Shown here in pieces: positions 29,265 through 38,109 of a stretch of 64,000 nt of DNA. Both the position numbers and the translations under genes were made by a program. This DNA is from Beijerinckiaceae bacterium. GTDB lineage: Bacteria > Pseudomonadota > Alphaproteobacteria > Rhizobiales > Beijerinckiaceae. The DNA lies in contig JALJOM010000003.1 of the NCBI GenBank assembly GCA_024304885.1, positions 964,110 through 1,028,109 on the forward strand. Direction: 5' to 3'. The notes beneath the pieces were generated by a model. It searched no databases and had not been told where the DNA came from. It saw only the letters and a list, made by a program, of their open reading frames with translations. Every line of letters begins with the position of its first letter. Position 1 is the first letter of the stretch.

Positions 29265-29333
29265 AGCCTTCGCTGAGCGTTGTTCTGGTTGCGAGCACGC
29301 GACGCGTGTCGAGGTCGAACGAGCTTTAACGGC

Positions 29334-30302
29334 TCAAAGCCCGCCTCGCAACGCCGCGCGGGCCGCCTTCAGCTTCACGAAATCCTCGCCGGCATGATGC
29401 GAGGAGCGCGTGAGAGGCGTCGCCGAGACCATGAGAAAGCCCTTCGCTCGGGCGATGTCGGCGAGGCTTTCGAATTCCTCCGGGGGAACGAACCGCAGCA
29501 CCGGATGATGCTTTCGCGTCGGCTGGAGATATTGGCCGATCGTGAGGAAATCGACGTCCGCGGTTCTGAGATCGTCCATCACCTGGAGCACCTCGTCGTG
29601 CTCCTCGCCGAGGCCGACCATGAGGCCCGACTTGGTGAAGAGCGAGGCATCCTGCTCCTTCGCCCGCTGCAGCAGGCGGAGCGAGTGGAAATAGCGGGCG
29701 CCCGGCCTGACCGAGAGATATTTCGAGGGAACCGTCTCGAGGTTGTGGTTGAGGACATCGGGCCGCGCCGCGACCACGGTCTCGAGGGCTGTCTCCTTGC
29801 GCAGGAAATCCGGGGTCAGGACCTCGATCGTGGTTTTCCGCGCCGCGGCGCGGATCGCTTCGATCACGCGCGCGAAATGCGAAGCCCCGCCGTCGGGAAG
29901 GTCGTCGCGATCGACCGAGGTCACGACGACATGGGCGAGCCCGAGCCGTCCGACGGCGGCCGCGACGCGGGCGGGTTCGTCCTGGTCGAGCGGGCGCGGC
30001 AAGCCGGTGCGCACGTTGCAGAAGGCGCAGGCGCGCGTGCAGGTGTCGCCCATGATCATGAAGGTCGCGTGGCGCTTCTCCCAGCATTCCCCGATGTTCG
30101 GGCAGCCGGCCTCCTCGCAGACAGTGACGAGCTTCTCGTCCTTCAGGACGGCGCGGGTCTCGGCATAGAGCGGGGAGCCCGGCGCCTTGACCCGGATCCA
30201 AACCGGCTTGCGCGCGACCGGCTGATCCGGCCGATGCGCCTTTTCCGGGTGGCGAGGGCGGCGGTCCTCTGGGGCGGGCGTCTCGCAGGCTTCGAGCGTC
30301 AT
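29334..30302 (-). CDS. lipA: Lipoyl synthase (radical SAM)
   Basis: 322 residues. It inserts two sulfurs into protein-bound octanoyl groups. The auxiliary cluster motif [12 protein letters not shown] (CX4CX5C, near 62-73) and the radical-SAM motif [10 protein letters not shown] (CX3CX2C, near 92-101) are both present, with the C-terminal [17 protein letters not shown] containing the sulfur-cluster Ser. It lies 69 bases downstream-facing of the coq10-like gene, the usual neighbour in Rhizobiales. Complete. Confidence 0.98.
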   Translation of the reverse strand: MTLEACETPAPEDRRPRHPEKAHRPDQPVARKPVWIRVKAPGSPLYAETRAVLKDEKLVTVCEEAGCPNIGECWEKRHATFMIMGDTCTRACAFCNVRTGLPRPLDQDEPARVAAAVGRLGLAHVVVTSVDRDDLPDGGASHFARVIEAIRAAARKTTIEVLTPDFLRKETALETVVAARPDVLNHNLETVPSKYLSVRPGARYFHSLRLLQRAKEQDASLFTKSGLMVGLGEEHDEVLQVMDDLRTADVDFLTIGQYLQPTRKHHPVLRFVPPEEFESLADIARAKGFLMVSATPLTRSSHHAGEDFVKLKAARAALRGGL

Positions 30303-30340
30303 TGCGTCATCCTGTAGGTGACGAGAGCAGGTAGAGGGGC

Positions 30341-31198
30341 TCAGGCTTCGCGGAGGCTGCGCATCCTCGGGGTTTCGACAGGCTCTGTGTCGAGCATCTC
30401 GCGGAACGCTGCGAGCTCGTCCGGCGCCATGTGGGACATGTGGGACTCCGTGGGAAAAGCTCGGGTCCGCACGTCGCGAGCATAGGCCTGCGCCGCCTCG
30501 CGCACCAGAAGACCCACATCCTGGTAGCGGCGATTGTGGCGGAGGTTCGCGGCGGTGTAGCCGAGCACGTCGCAGATGACGAGCACCTGGCCGTCGGTCT
30601 CGGCGCCGGAGCCGATGCCGATCGTGGGGACGGCGACCGACCGCGTCACGGCGGCGGCGACCTCCTCGGGAACCATCTCGAGAACGACGAAGGACACGCC
30701 CGCCCGCTCGAGGTTGATTGCATGCGAGACGAGCTCGGCGGCTTCCCGCGCCGAGCGTCCCTTCACGGATTTTCGAGCGTGATGCTGCGGCTCGAGCCCG
30801 AGGTGGCCGCAGACGGCGATCCCGGCCGCGACCAGGACGGCGACGATCGGGGGCCGAAAGCCCTCGAGCTTCACGATATCCGCGCCGGCCGCGACCAGGC
30901 GGCGGGCGCTCGCAACGGCGTCCTGCGCCGTGTCATAGCTCCCGTAAGGCAGGTCGCCGATGATCGTCGCTTCCGGCGCGCCGCGCCGCACCGCGCCGAG
31001 GTGATGGCACATGTCGGCGAGCGTGACCTCCCGTTCGCTGGCATAGCCGAGGAGATTCGTGCCGACGCTGTCCCCGACGAGCAGGATATCGACCCCGGCC
31101 TCGTGCAGGGTCTCGGCCGTCGGCGCGTCATAGGCGGTGAGCACCGCGATCGGTCGGCCGGAGCGTTTCATCTCGATGAAACGGGTGAGGTTGCGCAT
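30341..31198 (-). CDS. panB: 3-methyl-2-oxobutanoate hydroxymethyltransferase
   Basis: 285 residues from ATG 31198. It makes ketopantoate from ketoisovalerate and methylene-tetrahydrofolate, the first committed step of pantothenate synthesis. Motifs: [40 protein letters not shown] and [20 protein letters not shown]. The frame is open for 68 codons upstream of this ATG, but that part is Arg-rich without family similarity. It precedes lipA on the same strand, separated by about 40 bases. Confidence 0.95.
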   Translation of the reverse strand: MRNLTRFIEMKRSGRPIAVLTAYDAPTAETLHEAGVDILLVGDSVGTNLLGYASEREVTLADMCHHLGAVRRGAPEATIIGDLPYGSYDTAQDAVASARRLVAAGADIVKLEGFRPPIVAVLVAAGIAVCGHLGLEPQHHARKSVKGRSAREAAELVSHAINLERAGVSFVVLEMVPEEVAAAVTRSVAVPTIGIGSGAETDGQVLVICDVLGYTAANLRHNRRYQDVGLLVREAAQAYARDVRTRAFPTESHMSHMAPDELAAFREMLDTEPVETPRMRSLREA

Positions 31199-31526
31199 CG
31201 ATCGAGATCCTCGTCGGGCCAGGGCAAATTGCAGCGAATCGCATCGCGACAGAGCACGAACCGAGAGCCGGCTTCGATCCGGCGCGATCGGAAACCGGCT
31301 CTGCGACAGCCTGCATATGGGCTGGCGCCACTGTTTTCGCATCTCGCGAGGCCTGCGTCGATGCGAGGACGCCGCGCGGGCCGGTCGTTCCGGGCGGCGC
31401 ATCTTGCGAAACGACGCGCGAACGTGCTAACCGGGCCGGCGTGAAGGCGGTCCCGCGGCGCGAGCGCCGAAGCTCGGCCGACGTCGACCTCGGAGCGAGT
31501 CGGACAACAACCTGGCGGGGAGCCCG
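31199..31526. other. 328-bp divergent gap with palindrome (31264-31302)
   Basis: Between divergent panB and the 173-aa membrane protein. The imperfect palindrome AGAGCCGGCTTCGATC...GATCGGAAACCGGCTCT (31264-31302) is a third, short member of the family-1 palindrome seen at 33051 and 34333. No ORF is convincing. Confidence 0.55.
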
Positions 31527-32048
31527 ATGACGTCGCCCTGGAGCGAGCCGGACAGACAAGGCGGGTTGACGCGCAACCAATGGATCGGGCTCGGAGTCTT
31601 TTTCGTCATCGCGCTCGGCTTCGCGGCCTGGGCTTGGATGATGCCCAAGGCAGGCCCCCGGCTCGATCCCAATGTGATCGTCGGCGAGTGGCAGGCGACG
31701 GATCCGCCCTGGAGCCTCACGTTCCGGCCCGACAAGACCGTCGAGATGATCTATGGCGGCTCCGCGGTGCCGGAGACCCTCGCGCCGACCGTGATGACAC
31801 CCGGCGTGCCCGTTGCCGGCAAGTTCTTTCGCTCCGAGACAGGTGTCTACCGGTTCAAGCTCGAGAACGGCAAGGTGTACGAGGCCGCGATCGGCAAGTA
31901 CAAGATCCGCAAGGACGACAAGCTGGTCGACCAATATGTCGAGAATCGCATCGACTTGACCGATGTCGATGGATCGAGCGGCGTCGTCGTGTTCCAGCGT
32001 GTGGCGACGCCTTCTCCTTCGACCGAGGCCGGCCCCGGCACCGAGTGA
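31527..32048 (+). CDS. Hypothetical single-pass membrane protein (173 aa)
   Basis: Residues 18-38 (WIGLGVFFVIALGFAAWAWM) form one transmembrane helix after a short cytoplasmic tail. The rest is a predicted periplasmic beta-rich domain (VIVGEWQATDPPWSLTFRPD, then VYRFKLENGKVYEAAIGKY) like lipocalin-type 'how much is made' stress proteins, although no family is recognised. It lies upstream of rplS on the same strand, 127 bases away. Unknown function. Confidence 0.7.
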   Translation: MTSPWSEPDRQGGLTRNQWIGLGVFFVIALGFAAWAWMMPKAGPRLDPNVIVGEWQATDPPWSLTFRPDKTVEMIYGGSAVPETLAPTVMTPGVPVAGKFFRSETGVYRFKLENGKVYEAAIGKYKIRKDDKLVDQYVENRIDLTDVDGSSGVVVFQRVATPSPSTEAGPGTE

Positions 32049-32175
32049 AAATTCGAGCCGGAGCTCGCTCGACATGCCCATCGCGATCGGCTAGAGCTGC
32101 CGGCTCCAACTGAAAACAGCGTCCCGAAACGCTCGCCGCGCGGTGTCGTGGCGGAACGGCAAGGTTCGAACTCAA

Positions 32176-32619
32176 ATGGATATCATCGCGCAACTCGACG
32201 CCGAGCAGGCGGCGAAGCTTTCGGCCGGCAAGACCATTCCCGAGTTCCAGCCGGGCGATACCGTGATCGTCAACGTCAGGGTCAAGGAAGGCGAGCGCAC
32301 CCGCGTCCAGGCCTATGAAGGCGTCTGCATCGCCCGCAACGGCGGCGGGATCAACGAGAGCTTCACGGTCCGGAAAATCTCCTACGGCGAGGGGGTCGAG
32401 CGCGTCTTTCCGCTCTATTCGCCGAACATCGACTCGATCAAGGTGGTGCGCCGCGGCAAGGTGAGGCGCGCGAAGCTCTATTATCTGCGCGATCGGCGCG
32501 GCAAGGCGGCCCGCATCGCCGAGAAGATGGAGACGCCCGCCGCCAAGGCCGCACGCGAGGCGGCCAAGAAAGAGGCCAAGGCCGCCGCAAAGGCGAAGAA
32601 GGCCGCGCCCGCGGAATAA
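32176..32619 (+). CDS. rplS: 50S ribosomal protein L19
   Basis: 147 residues from ATG 32176. Core motifs are [40 protein letters not shown] and [20 protein letters not shown], then [18 protein letters not shown] 30-residue Ala/Lys-rich tail ([18 protein letters not shown]) extends beyond the core, as in many Alphaproteobacteria. In most relatives trmD lies directly upstream, but here a membrane-protein gene does, so the usual rpsP-rimM-trmD-rplS cluster is split or rplS stands alone. Confidence 0.97.
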   Translation: MDIIAQLDAEQAAKLSAGKTIPEFQPGDTVIVNVRVKEGERTRVQAYEGVCIARNGGGINESFTVRKISYGEGVERVFPLYSPNIDSIKVVRRGKVRRAKLYYLRDRRGKAARIAEKMETPAAKAAREAAKKEAKAAAKAKKAAPAE

Positions 32620-32658
32620 GGGTTGCTGCGGACACCTTTAGCTTCGGCGAGGTGCGTG

Positions 32659-33009
32659 ATGCCCGACGAGGACGACGACAACAGGTTTCGCCCGGACTGG
32701 GACACCGGGCTCGCCGCGGCGCTCGTCGGCAAGTATGTCATCGCGGGCTTCATCCATCTCGAGCCCGACGGGACCACGGTCAAGGAGCGCAGCCAGGTCC
32801 ACGGCGTCATCACCGACGCTTTGCCCGACACCGGTTTCGTCCTGGCGCTCCGGGGCGAGCGCTCCGGCGAGACCATGACGCTGCCGCCGAGCACGCGGGC
32901 CTTCACCAAGGCGACGCCCGGCTGCTACCGGCTCGCCGGCACCGGCGAGGTGGTGTGGGATCCGGACTATACCAGCCTCTGGACCGTCACGACCCCCGTG
33001 CTGCATTGA
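32659..33009 (+). CDS. Hypothetical protein (116 aa)
   Basis: A 116-residue soluble protein from ATG 32659 beginning MPDEDDDNRFRPDWDTGLAA, with IAGFIHLEPDGTTVKERSQV and a Trp/Tyr-containing C-terminus (EVVWDPDYTSLWTV). Patterned beta strands suggest a small barrel. No signal peptide or named motif. It sits 39 bases after rplS and is probably co-transcribed. Function unknown. Confidence 0.65.
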   Translation: MPDEDDDNRFRPDWDTGLAAALVGKYVIAGFIHLEPDGTTVKERSQVHGVITDALPDTGFVLALRGERSGETMTLPPSTRAFTKATPGCYRLAGTGEVVWDPDYTSLWTVTTPVLH

Positions 33010-33050
33010 GGGGACCTGCGCGGCGCAGCCGCTTCGCGTGATGCGGTGCG

Positions 33051-33190
33051 GTAGAGCGGTTCCCGATCCGGTTGAATCGGAAACCGCTCTACATTCTTGC
33101 TTTGTCGCAATTTCGCATCGATGTCGACCACTCGAAACATCGAGATCGATATGCGAACCGGTGTCCCCTTCGCCGGAAATTGCTCCAGAT
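33051..33190. repeat. Dispersed repeat, family 1 (copy A)
   Basis: It begins with a near-perfect 42-base palindrome, GTAGAGCGGTTCCCGAT...ATCGGAAACCGCTCTAC (33051-33092), then about 100 bases shared with 34333-34470: TTGTCGCAATTTCGC, ATGCGAAC.GG..TCC, and CTTCGC.GGAAA.TGCTC. It runs directly into a family-2 copy. Confidence 0.75.
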
Positions 33191-33345
33191 CACGATGACT
33201 TCGGATCGAATCGATCCAATGTCACGAAACGTGATCGATTCCAGAAGCTCAGAGCGGGATAGGCAGATAAGTTTACGCAATCTGCGTAAACGCGATCGCG
33301 CCGGAAAACCGGTGTCCACTTTTCCTCATCCGGCTCTAGAGCGCG
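33191..33345 (+). repeat. Dispersed repeat, family 2 (copy B)
   Basis: From AGATCACGATGACTTCGG to CTCATCCGGCTCTAGAGCG. It shares at least 130 of about 155 positions with 59247-59402, including the palindrome GGATCGAATCGATCC, ACGAAACGTGATCGATTCC, CAGAGCGGGATAGGCAGATA, AGTTTACGCAATCTGCGTAA and GGTGTCCACTTTTCCTC. Non-coding; a divergent inverse copy is at 10213-10336. Confidence 0.85.
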
Positions 33346-33395
33346 GCTCGCTGCCGTGACACGTCATCCGCAACGGCATCGAGCGACCGTCGCCC

Positions 33396-34283
33396 TCACG
33401 CCGCCTTCTGGCGCGGCTGCACCTCGGCCGAGTAATCGTCGATCATCGCGCGCGAGATCGCGCCCGGGGTGAAGGAATAGGGGCCGATCTCGGAGACCGG
33501 CGTGACCTCGGCGCCGGTGCCGGAGATGAAGCATTCCTCGAATCCGGAGAGCTCCTCGGGCTGGATACGCCGCTCGATCACCTCGATGCCGCGCCGTCTC
33601 GCGAGCTCGATCACCGTGCGCCGCGTGATCCCGTCGAGGAAGCAATCGGCGATCGGCGTATGGATCACCCCTCCCACGGTGAAGAAGATGTTGGCGCCGG
33701 TGCATTCGGCCACGCGGCCTTCCCAATCGAGCATCATGGCGTCGGCATAGCCGCGCCGCTCCGCGCGATGCTTCGAGATCGTGCAGATCATGTAGAGGCC
33801 CGCGGCCTTGGCCGCGCAAGGCGCCGTTCGCGGATCCGGGCGGCGGTACTCGGCGATGTCGAGCCGGATGCCCTTCATCTTCTGCTCGACGTCGAACATG
33901 CTCGGCCAATCCCACACCGCCACCGCGACATTGATGGTGGAATTCTGCGCCGCGACCGCCATCATCTCGCTGCCGCGCCACGCCACCGGGCGGACATAGC
34001 AGCTCGTGAAATTGTTGACGTCCACCACCGATTGCTTGATCGCGTCGAGCTCCGCCACGGAATAGGGAATCTCGAAATCCAGAACCCGCGCGGAATTCTT
34101 GAATCGCTCCGAATGCTCGGTCGACTTGAAGATGCGTCCGCCGTAGGCGCGCTCGCCCTCGAACACGCAGGATGCATAATGGAGCCCGTGGGAGAGGACA
34201 TGCAGCTTCGCGTCACGCCACGCAACGAGGCTCCCGTTCATCCAGATGTATCCGTCGCGCTGGTCGAAGGGCAAGAGAGCCAT
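33396..34283 (-). CDS. ilvE: Branched-chain amino acid aminotransferase (fold IV PLP)
   Basis: 295 residues from ATG 34283. It interconverts Leu/Ile/Val and their 2-oxo acids. It has the N-terminal MNGSLVAWRDAKLHVLSHGL and YASCVFEGERAYGG, the PLP lysine in CAAKAAGLYMICTISKH, the GYADAMMLDWEGRVAECTGA strand pair, and FEECFISGTGAEVTPVSEIG near the C-terminus. The frame remains open far upstream, but homology begins here. It diverges from the petP-like gene across 510 bases containing a family-1 repeat. Confidence 0.95.
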   Translation of the reverse strand: MALLPFDQRDGYIWMNGSLVAWRDAKLHVLSHGLHYASCVFEGERAYGGRIFKSTEHSERFKNSARVLDFEIPYSVAELDAIKQSVVDVNNFTSCYVRPVAWRGSEMMAVAAQNSTINVAVAVWDWPSMFDVEQKMKGIRLDIAEYRRPDPRTAPCAAKAAGLYMICTISKHRAERRGYADAMMLDWEGRVAECTGANIFFTVGGVIHTPIADCFLDGITRRTVIELARRRGIEVIERRIQPEELSGFEECFISGTGAEVTPVSEIGPYSFTPGAISRAMIDDYSAEVQPRQKAA

Positions 34284-34793
34284 GGTTTCCTCCTCTCGAG
34301 AACGGTGCCGGCCCGGAGCGGCACGGTCGGCTTGAGCGGCTTCCGATCCCGCTGAATCGGAAACCAGCTCTACAATTTCGAATTGTCGCAATTTCGCTTG
34401 CGACATCGCTGCTGCGAGCCATCGCCAGCGAAATGCGAACTGGCATCCGCTTCGCTGGAAAGTGCTCGGGCCCGGTCTGCGTCGTTGTCGTCTCGTCCGG
34501 CACCGCGCCGGGGGCCGGCACGACATCTCGACTCTCCGCGACAGGACTGTAGTTTCGCGGCGCGCCGATGCCAAGGGGAGGAGGACCCTGCCGCGGGCGA
34601 GCTTTCCGGAAGAATTTGCAGGGTCCCGCCCGATCTTGCAAAATCGGCGTGCCGGGGCACAATCGCGAGATCGGGACGGCCTCGTGCCCCGAGCTCTCGG
34701 GCGGTCCGGATGGCCGGATGGTCGGCGACCCTCGCCGCGGGGGGTGGCACTGCCGCCGGGACAAGTCGACAATACTGACGCAAAGGCCGTTCC
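34284..34793. other. 510-bp divergent gap, ilvE / marR-like
   Basis: It contains the family-1 repeat copy (34333-34470) and otherwise GC-rich sequence with a G-rich stretch just upstream of the marR-like start. No convincing ORF or promoter was picked out. Confidence 0.5.
34333..34470. repeat. Dispersed repeat, family 1 (copy B)
   Basis: It starts with the palindrome TGAGCGGCTTCCGATC...GAATCGGAAACCAGCTCTA and shares TTGTCGCAATTTCGCTTGCG, GCGAAATGCGAACTGGCATC and CTTCGCTGGAAAGTGCTC with 33051-33190. More diverged than the family-2 pair. Confidence 0.7.
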
Positions 34794-35348
34794 GTGGATG
34801 TGATCCTTCACCAGAAATGGCGCTCTCTCGTGGCCGAGCAAGGCCGGCCCGCCGCGGGCCGGGCCGAATCCTCGGCCGACGAGCCGATGTTCGACCTGAT
34901 CGAGCTTTTCTTCTTCGCCTATCGGGACTTCGTCGCCGACGCCGACCACCTCCTCGAGGACTACGGCCTCGGACGGGCGCATCATCGGGTCCTGCATTTC
35001 GTGAATCGCAGGCCGGGCCTCACGATCGCCGAGCTTCTCGACATCTTGAAGATCACCAAGCAGAGCCTCGGTCGGGTCTTGAAGGAGCTCCTGGAGCAGA
35101 ACTATATCGATGCCGTACCTGGCGCGAGCGATCGCCGCCAGCGTCACCTTCACCCGACAGGACGCGGGAGAACCTTGGCTCTGGAGGTCGCGCGGCTGCA
35201 ATCGACGAGATTCGCGAGGGTCCTCGCGCAGATGCCCGAAGGCTCCCGCGCCGGCGCGGCGGATTTCCTGCTCGCCATGGTCGATGTACGGGACCGGGAC
35301 AAGGTCGCGGCGCTCGTCGCTACCGGCAGGCCAGGAACGGGACCGTGA
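34794..35348 (+). CDS. petP: MarR-family regulator, PetP-like
   Basis: 184 residues from GTG 34794; ATG 34887 (MFDLIELFFFAYRDF) is an alternative and is where similarity starts. The winged helix is LTIAELLDILKITKQSLGRV (recognition region near 82-101), with the wing YIDAVPGASDRRQRHLHPT. The layout, a MarR protein directly followed by an OmpR-type regulator with overlapping stop/start (GTGA at 35345), is that of petP-petR, known from Rhodobacter capsulatus where it lies by the cytochrome bc1 operon. Here no petABC is in the window. MarR call firm, PetP call moderate. Confidence 0.8.
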   Translation: MDVILHQKWRSLVAEQGRPAAGRAESSADEPMFDLIELFFFAYRDFVADADHLLEDYGLGRAHHRVLHFVNRRPGLTIAELLDILKITKQSLGRVLKELLEQNYIDAVPGASDRRQRHLHPTGRGRTLALEVARLQSTRFARVLAQMPEGSRAGAADFLLAMVDVRDRDKVAALVATGRPGTGP

Positions 35349-36085
35349 CGGCTCGAGCGAGCTCTGCAGCCTCTTCGGGTCCTCCGGCGGACGACGCGGC
35401 GCATCTCCTCGTCGTCGATGACGACCGCCGCATTCGTGCGTTGCTCTCCCGCTTTCTCACCGAGCAAGGCTATCGTGTCACGACCGCTCGCGACGCCGCC
35501 GCGGCGTCGGCCTGTTTGAGAAGCCTCGCCTTCGACCTGATCGTGCTCGACGTGATGATGCCCGACGAGAACGGCTTCGCTTTCGCGGCACGGCTGCGGC
35601 AGGAATCCTCCGAGAGCGCTCAGGTGCCGATCCTGATGCTGACCGCGCGCACCGAGGCTCGCGACCGAGTCGAGGGATTCGAGGCCGGGGTCGACGATTA
35701 TCTCGGCAAGCCCTACGAGCCGCGCGAGCTGTCCTTGCGGATCGCCTCGATCCTGCGCCGCGCCAAGCCGCCGCCGTCTCCGGGTCCGCTGACCCAGGTT
35801 CGGTTCGGCGACTTCACCTTCGACATCGAGCGCGGCGAGCTGCGCCAGCGCGACGAGGTCCTCCGCCTGACCGACCGCGAGCGCGACATGCTGCGGATCC
35901 TGGCGGCGAGCGCGGGTGACTCGGTCTCGCGCGAGACGCTCGCGGGGTCCGGGATGGCCGGCAACGAACGCACCGTCGATGTCCAGGTGAACCGCCTGCG
36001 CCGGAAGATCGAGCGCGATCCCGCCAATCCGCTGCATCTCCAGACCGCGCGCGGCGCCGGCTATCGCCTCCTGCTCGACCGCTGA
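35345..36085 (+). CDS. petR: OmpR-family response regulator, PetR-like
   Basis: 246 residues from GTG 35345. Receiver domain with DDD at 25-27, phospho-acceptor D69 in LIVLDVMMPDENG, Thr in MLTART and Lys in YLGKPYEPRE. The C-terminal winged helix (about 150-246) contains FDIERGELRQRDEVLRLT and ERTVDVQVNRLRRKIERDPA, ending GAGYRLLLDR. The start codon overlaps the marR-like stop, so the two are coupled. A kinase gene follows 15 bases later. Target genes cannot be told from the sequence. Confidence 0.85.
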   Translation: MTARASSAASSGPPADDAAHLLVVDDDRRIRALLSRFLTEQGYRVTTARDAAAASACLRSLAFDLIVLDVMMPDENGFAFAARLRQESSESAQVPILMLTARTEARDRVEGFEAGVDDYLGKPYEPRELSLRIASILRRAKPPPSPGPLTQVRFGDFTFDIERGELRQRDEVLRLTDRERDMLRILAASAGDSVSRETLAGSGMAGNERTVDVQVNRLRRKIERDPANPLHLQTARGAGYRLLLDR

Positions 36086-36100
36086 CCGGCGGGCCGCGCC

Positions 36101-37462
36101 GTGACCCTCGTCCCGCCCGCCGTGCTCGCCGATTTCCGCGCCACCTGCCGCGGCCTCGGGCGCAAGCTCGTGGCCCTCGCGCCGAAGGGGCTCTATGCGC
36201 GCTCGGTCCTCATCGTCATCGCGCCGGTCGTCATTCTCCAGAGCGTGCTCGCCTATGTCTTCATGGAACGGCATTGGCAGCTCGTCACCCGAAGGCTCTC
36301 GACCGCGCTCACCCAGGACATCGGCGCGCTCGTCGACCTCCACCACCTCGCGCCGTCCGACAACGCGAAGCTCGTGCGGATCGCCCGCGACCGTCTGAGG
36401 CTGGATGTCGGCTTCCTGCCGAAGGGCGAGCTGCCGCCGGCCCTGCCGAAACCCCTGTTCTCGATCCTCGATGCCACGCTCTCGAGCGAGATCCGCCGTC
36501 AGATCGGCCGGCCGTTCTGGCTCGACACGCTCACCCGCTCGACCTTCATCGAGATAAGGATCGAGCTCGACGAGGCGATCCTTCGGGTGGTGGCCCTGCG
36601 CAGCGCCGCCTATGCATCGAACTCGCACATCTTCCTGATGTGGATGGTGGGAACCTCGATCGTCCTCGTCGTCGTCGCCGTCGCGATCCTGCGCAACCAG
36701 ATTCGTCCGATCCAGCAGCTCGCCAGGGCCGCCGAGGCCTTCGGCAAGGGGCGCAATCCGGAGTTCCGGCCGAGCGGCGCGCGCGAGGTGCGCCAGGCCG
36801 GCCACGCCTTCATCGAGATGAAGCGGCGCATCGAGCGGGCCTTCGAGCAGCGCACCGCCATGCTCAACGGGGTGAGCCACGACCTGCGCACGATCCTGAC
36901 GAGGTTCAAGCTCTCGCTCGCGCTGCTCGGCGAGTGCGAGGAGGCCGACGACCTGCAAAAGGACGTCGAGGAGATGCAGCGCATGCTCGAGTCCTATCTC
37001 GCCTTCGCACGGGGCGACGCGGGAGAGAAGGCGGTCGAGGTCGATATGGGGGATTTTCTCGAGGATCTGCGCCTCGACGCCGAGCGCCACGGCCACGACG
37101 TCTCGGTGGAGTTCGAGGGCGAGCCGATCGTCGCGGTTCGCCCCGATGCGTTCAAGCGGTGCCTTTCCAACCTCATCGGCAATGCGCAAGGCCATGCCGA
37201 GCATGTGGCGATCAAGGGACTCCGCGATGATCGCTTCCTGACGATTCACATCGACGACGACGGCCCCGGGATCCCGCGCGAGCGGCGGGAAGATGTCTTC
37301 CGCCCGTTCGTCCGGCTCGACGAGGCGCGCAACCAGGACGAGGGCGGCACGGGGCTCGGCCTCGCGATCGCGCGCGACATCGCGCGATTCCACGGCGGCG
37401 ACATCTTCCTCGACACGAGCCCGTTCGGCGGCTTGCGCGCCACCGTGCGCGTGCCGGTGTAG
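36101..37462 (+). CDS. EnvZ-type membrane sensor histidine kinase
   Basis: 453 residues from GTG 36101. Transmembrane helices at about 35-54 (SVLIVIAPVVILQSVLAYVF) and 177-197 flank a periplasmic loop of roughly 120 residues, followed by HAMP (IRPIQQLARAAEAFGKG). The dimerisation/phospho-acceptor box is GVSHDLRTILTRFKL with H260. The ATPase domain has NLIGNAQGHAEHVA, DDDGPGIPRERREDVF and GGTGLGLAIARDIARFHGG. It forms a three-gene unit with the marR-like and petR-like genes and is the natural kinase for that regulator. Confidence 0.9.
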   Translation: MTLVPPAVLADFRATCRGLGRKLVALAPKGLYARSVLIVIAPVVILQSVLAYVFMERHWQLVTRRLSTALTQDIGALVDLHHLAPSDNAKLVRIARDRLRLDVGFLPKGELPPALPKPLFSILDATLSSEIRRQIGRPFWLDTLTRSTFIEIRIELDEAILRVVALRSAAYASNSHIFLMWMVGTSIVLVVVAVAILRNQIRPIQQLARAAEAFGKGRNPEFRPSGAREVRQAGHAFIEMKRRIERAFEQRTAMLNGVSHDLRTILTRFKLSLALLGECEEADDLQKDVEEMQRMLESYLAFARGDAGEKAVEVDMGDFLEDLRLDAERHGHDVSVEFEGEPIVAVRPDAFKRCLSNLIGNAQGHAEHVAIKGLRDDRFLTIHIDDDGPGIPRERREDVFRPFVRLDEARNQDEGGTGLGLAIARDIARFHGGDIFLDTSPFGGLRATVRVPV

Positions 37463-37489
37463 GCCCACGCCGAAGTCCGCCGGCACGAC

Positions 37490-38044
37490 CTATCGAGGAC
37501 CCGGCGGCGGGCCGCTCGTGTCGGGCAGGAGCCGCTCTCTCACGAGGAACTCGACGGCCCTCAAATAGGCGCGATCGTCGTCGCCGCGAAACTGCCCCTG
37601 CGCATGGGCGACATAGGTGTCCGTTCGCAGTTCCGCGATGAAGATATCCACCGTCGAGATCAAGGTCGAGACCTTGTGGACGACGGCAAGCGCAGCCGTC
37701 TCTGCACCCGCCGCGCGGGCGACCTTCCGCCAGCACCCGTTGCAGGCATAGCGCGGCTCGGTCGCCGCGACGTCCGCGGCGAAAGGTCCTAGGTCGACGC
37801 TCCGATAGCGCCCCGTATCCTCGAGGAGGCGGGCGAGCGTCCTCGTCGCGAGCGCGAGCCGCTCCGCCTGGCCGGGCTTCGTACCTTCCCCGCTCGTGTC
37901 CCAGAGCTCCACAGGGAAGACCGCAATCGTGCGGGGCTCTTGCGCCGTCGCCGCGAGGGAGGCCGCCACGAGCCCGAGGCAGGCGAGGGACAATGTCAGG
38001 ATCAGGCGCACACGGGGCCTCGTTTTCGTCGGTGGAGCGCCCAC
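37490..38044 (-). CDS. DUF2380-type secreted protein (184 aa)
   Basis: A signal peptide spans residues 1-35 (core LILTLSLACLGLVAASLAAT, cleavage near TAQ). The mature part begins RTIAVFPVELWDTSGEG and contains YACNGCWRKVARAAGAE and LISTVDIFIAELRTDTYVAH, the DUF2380 pattern. Function unknown; the fold resembles the TolB/peptidoglycan-associated 'curli-like' periplasmic nucleophile-less domains (weak inference). It is convergent with the kinase and divergent from ald, 65 bases away. Confidence 0.7.
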   Translation of the reverse strand: MGAPPTKTRPRVRLILTLSLACLGLVAASLAATAQEPRTIAVFPVELWDTSGEGTKPGQAERLALATRTLARLLEDTGRYRSVDLGPFAADVAATEPRYACNGCWRKVARAAGAETAALAVVHKVSTLISTVDIFIAELRTDTYVAHAQGQFRGDDDRAYLRAVEFLVRERLLPDTSGPPPGPR

Positions 38045-38109
38045 ATGACATATACGCGCGAACCCGGCAGGCCAAGGACATGGCCGCGGGTTCGCCGGGA
38101 GGCGCGAGC

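Noticed and set aside
33038-33359. Plus-strand ORFs of 74 and 95 codons
   Set aside because: They lie in family-1/family-2 repeats; the matching peptide (RDRFQKLRAG) in another repeat copy is a by-product of the shared DNA.
35150-37486. 778-codon minus-strand frame over the petR-like/kinase genes
   Set aside because: Antisense shadow; the sense frames have complete receiver, winged-helix and kinase motifs.
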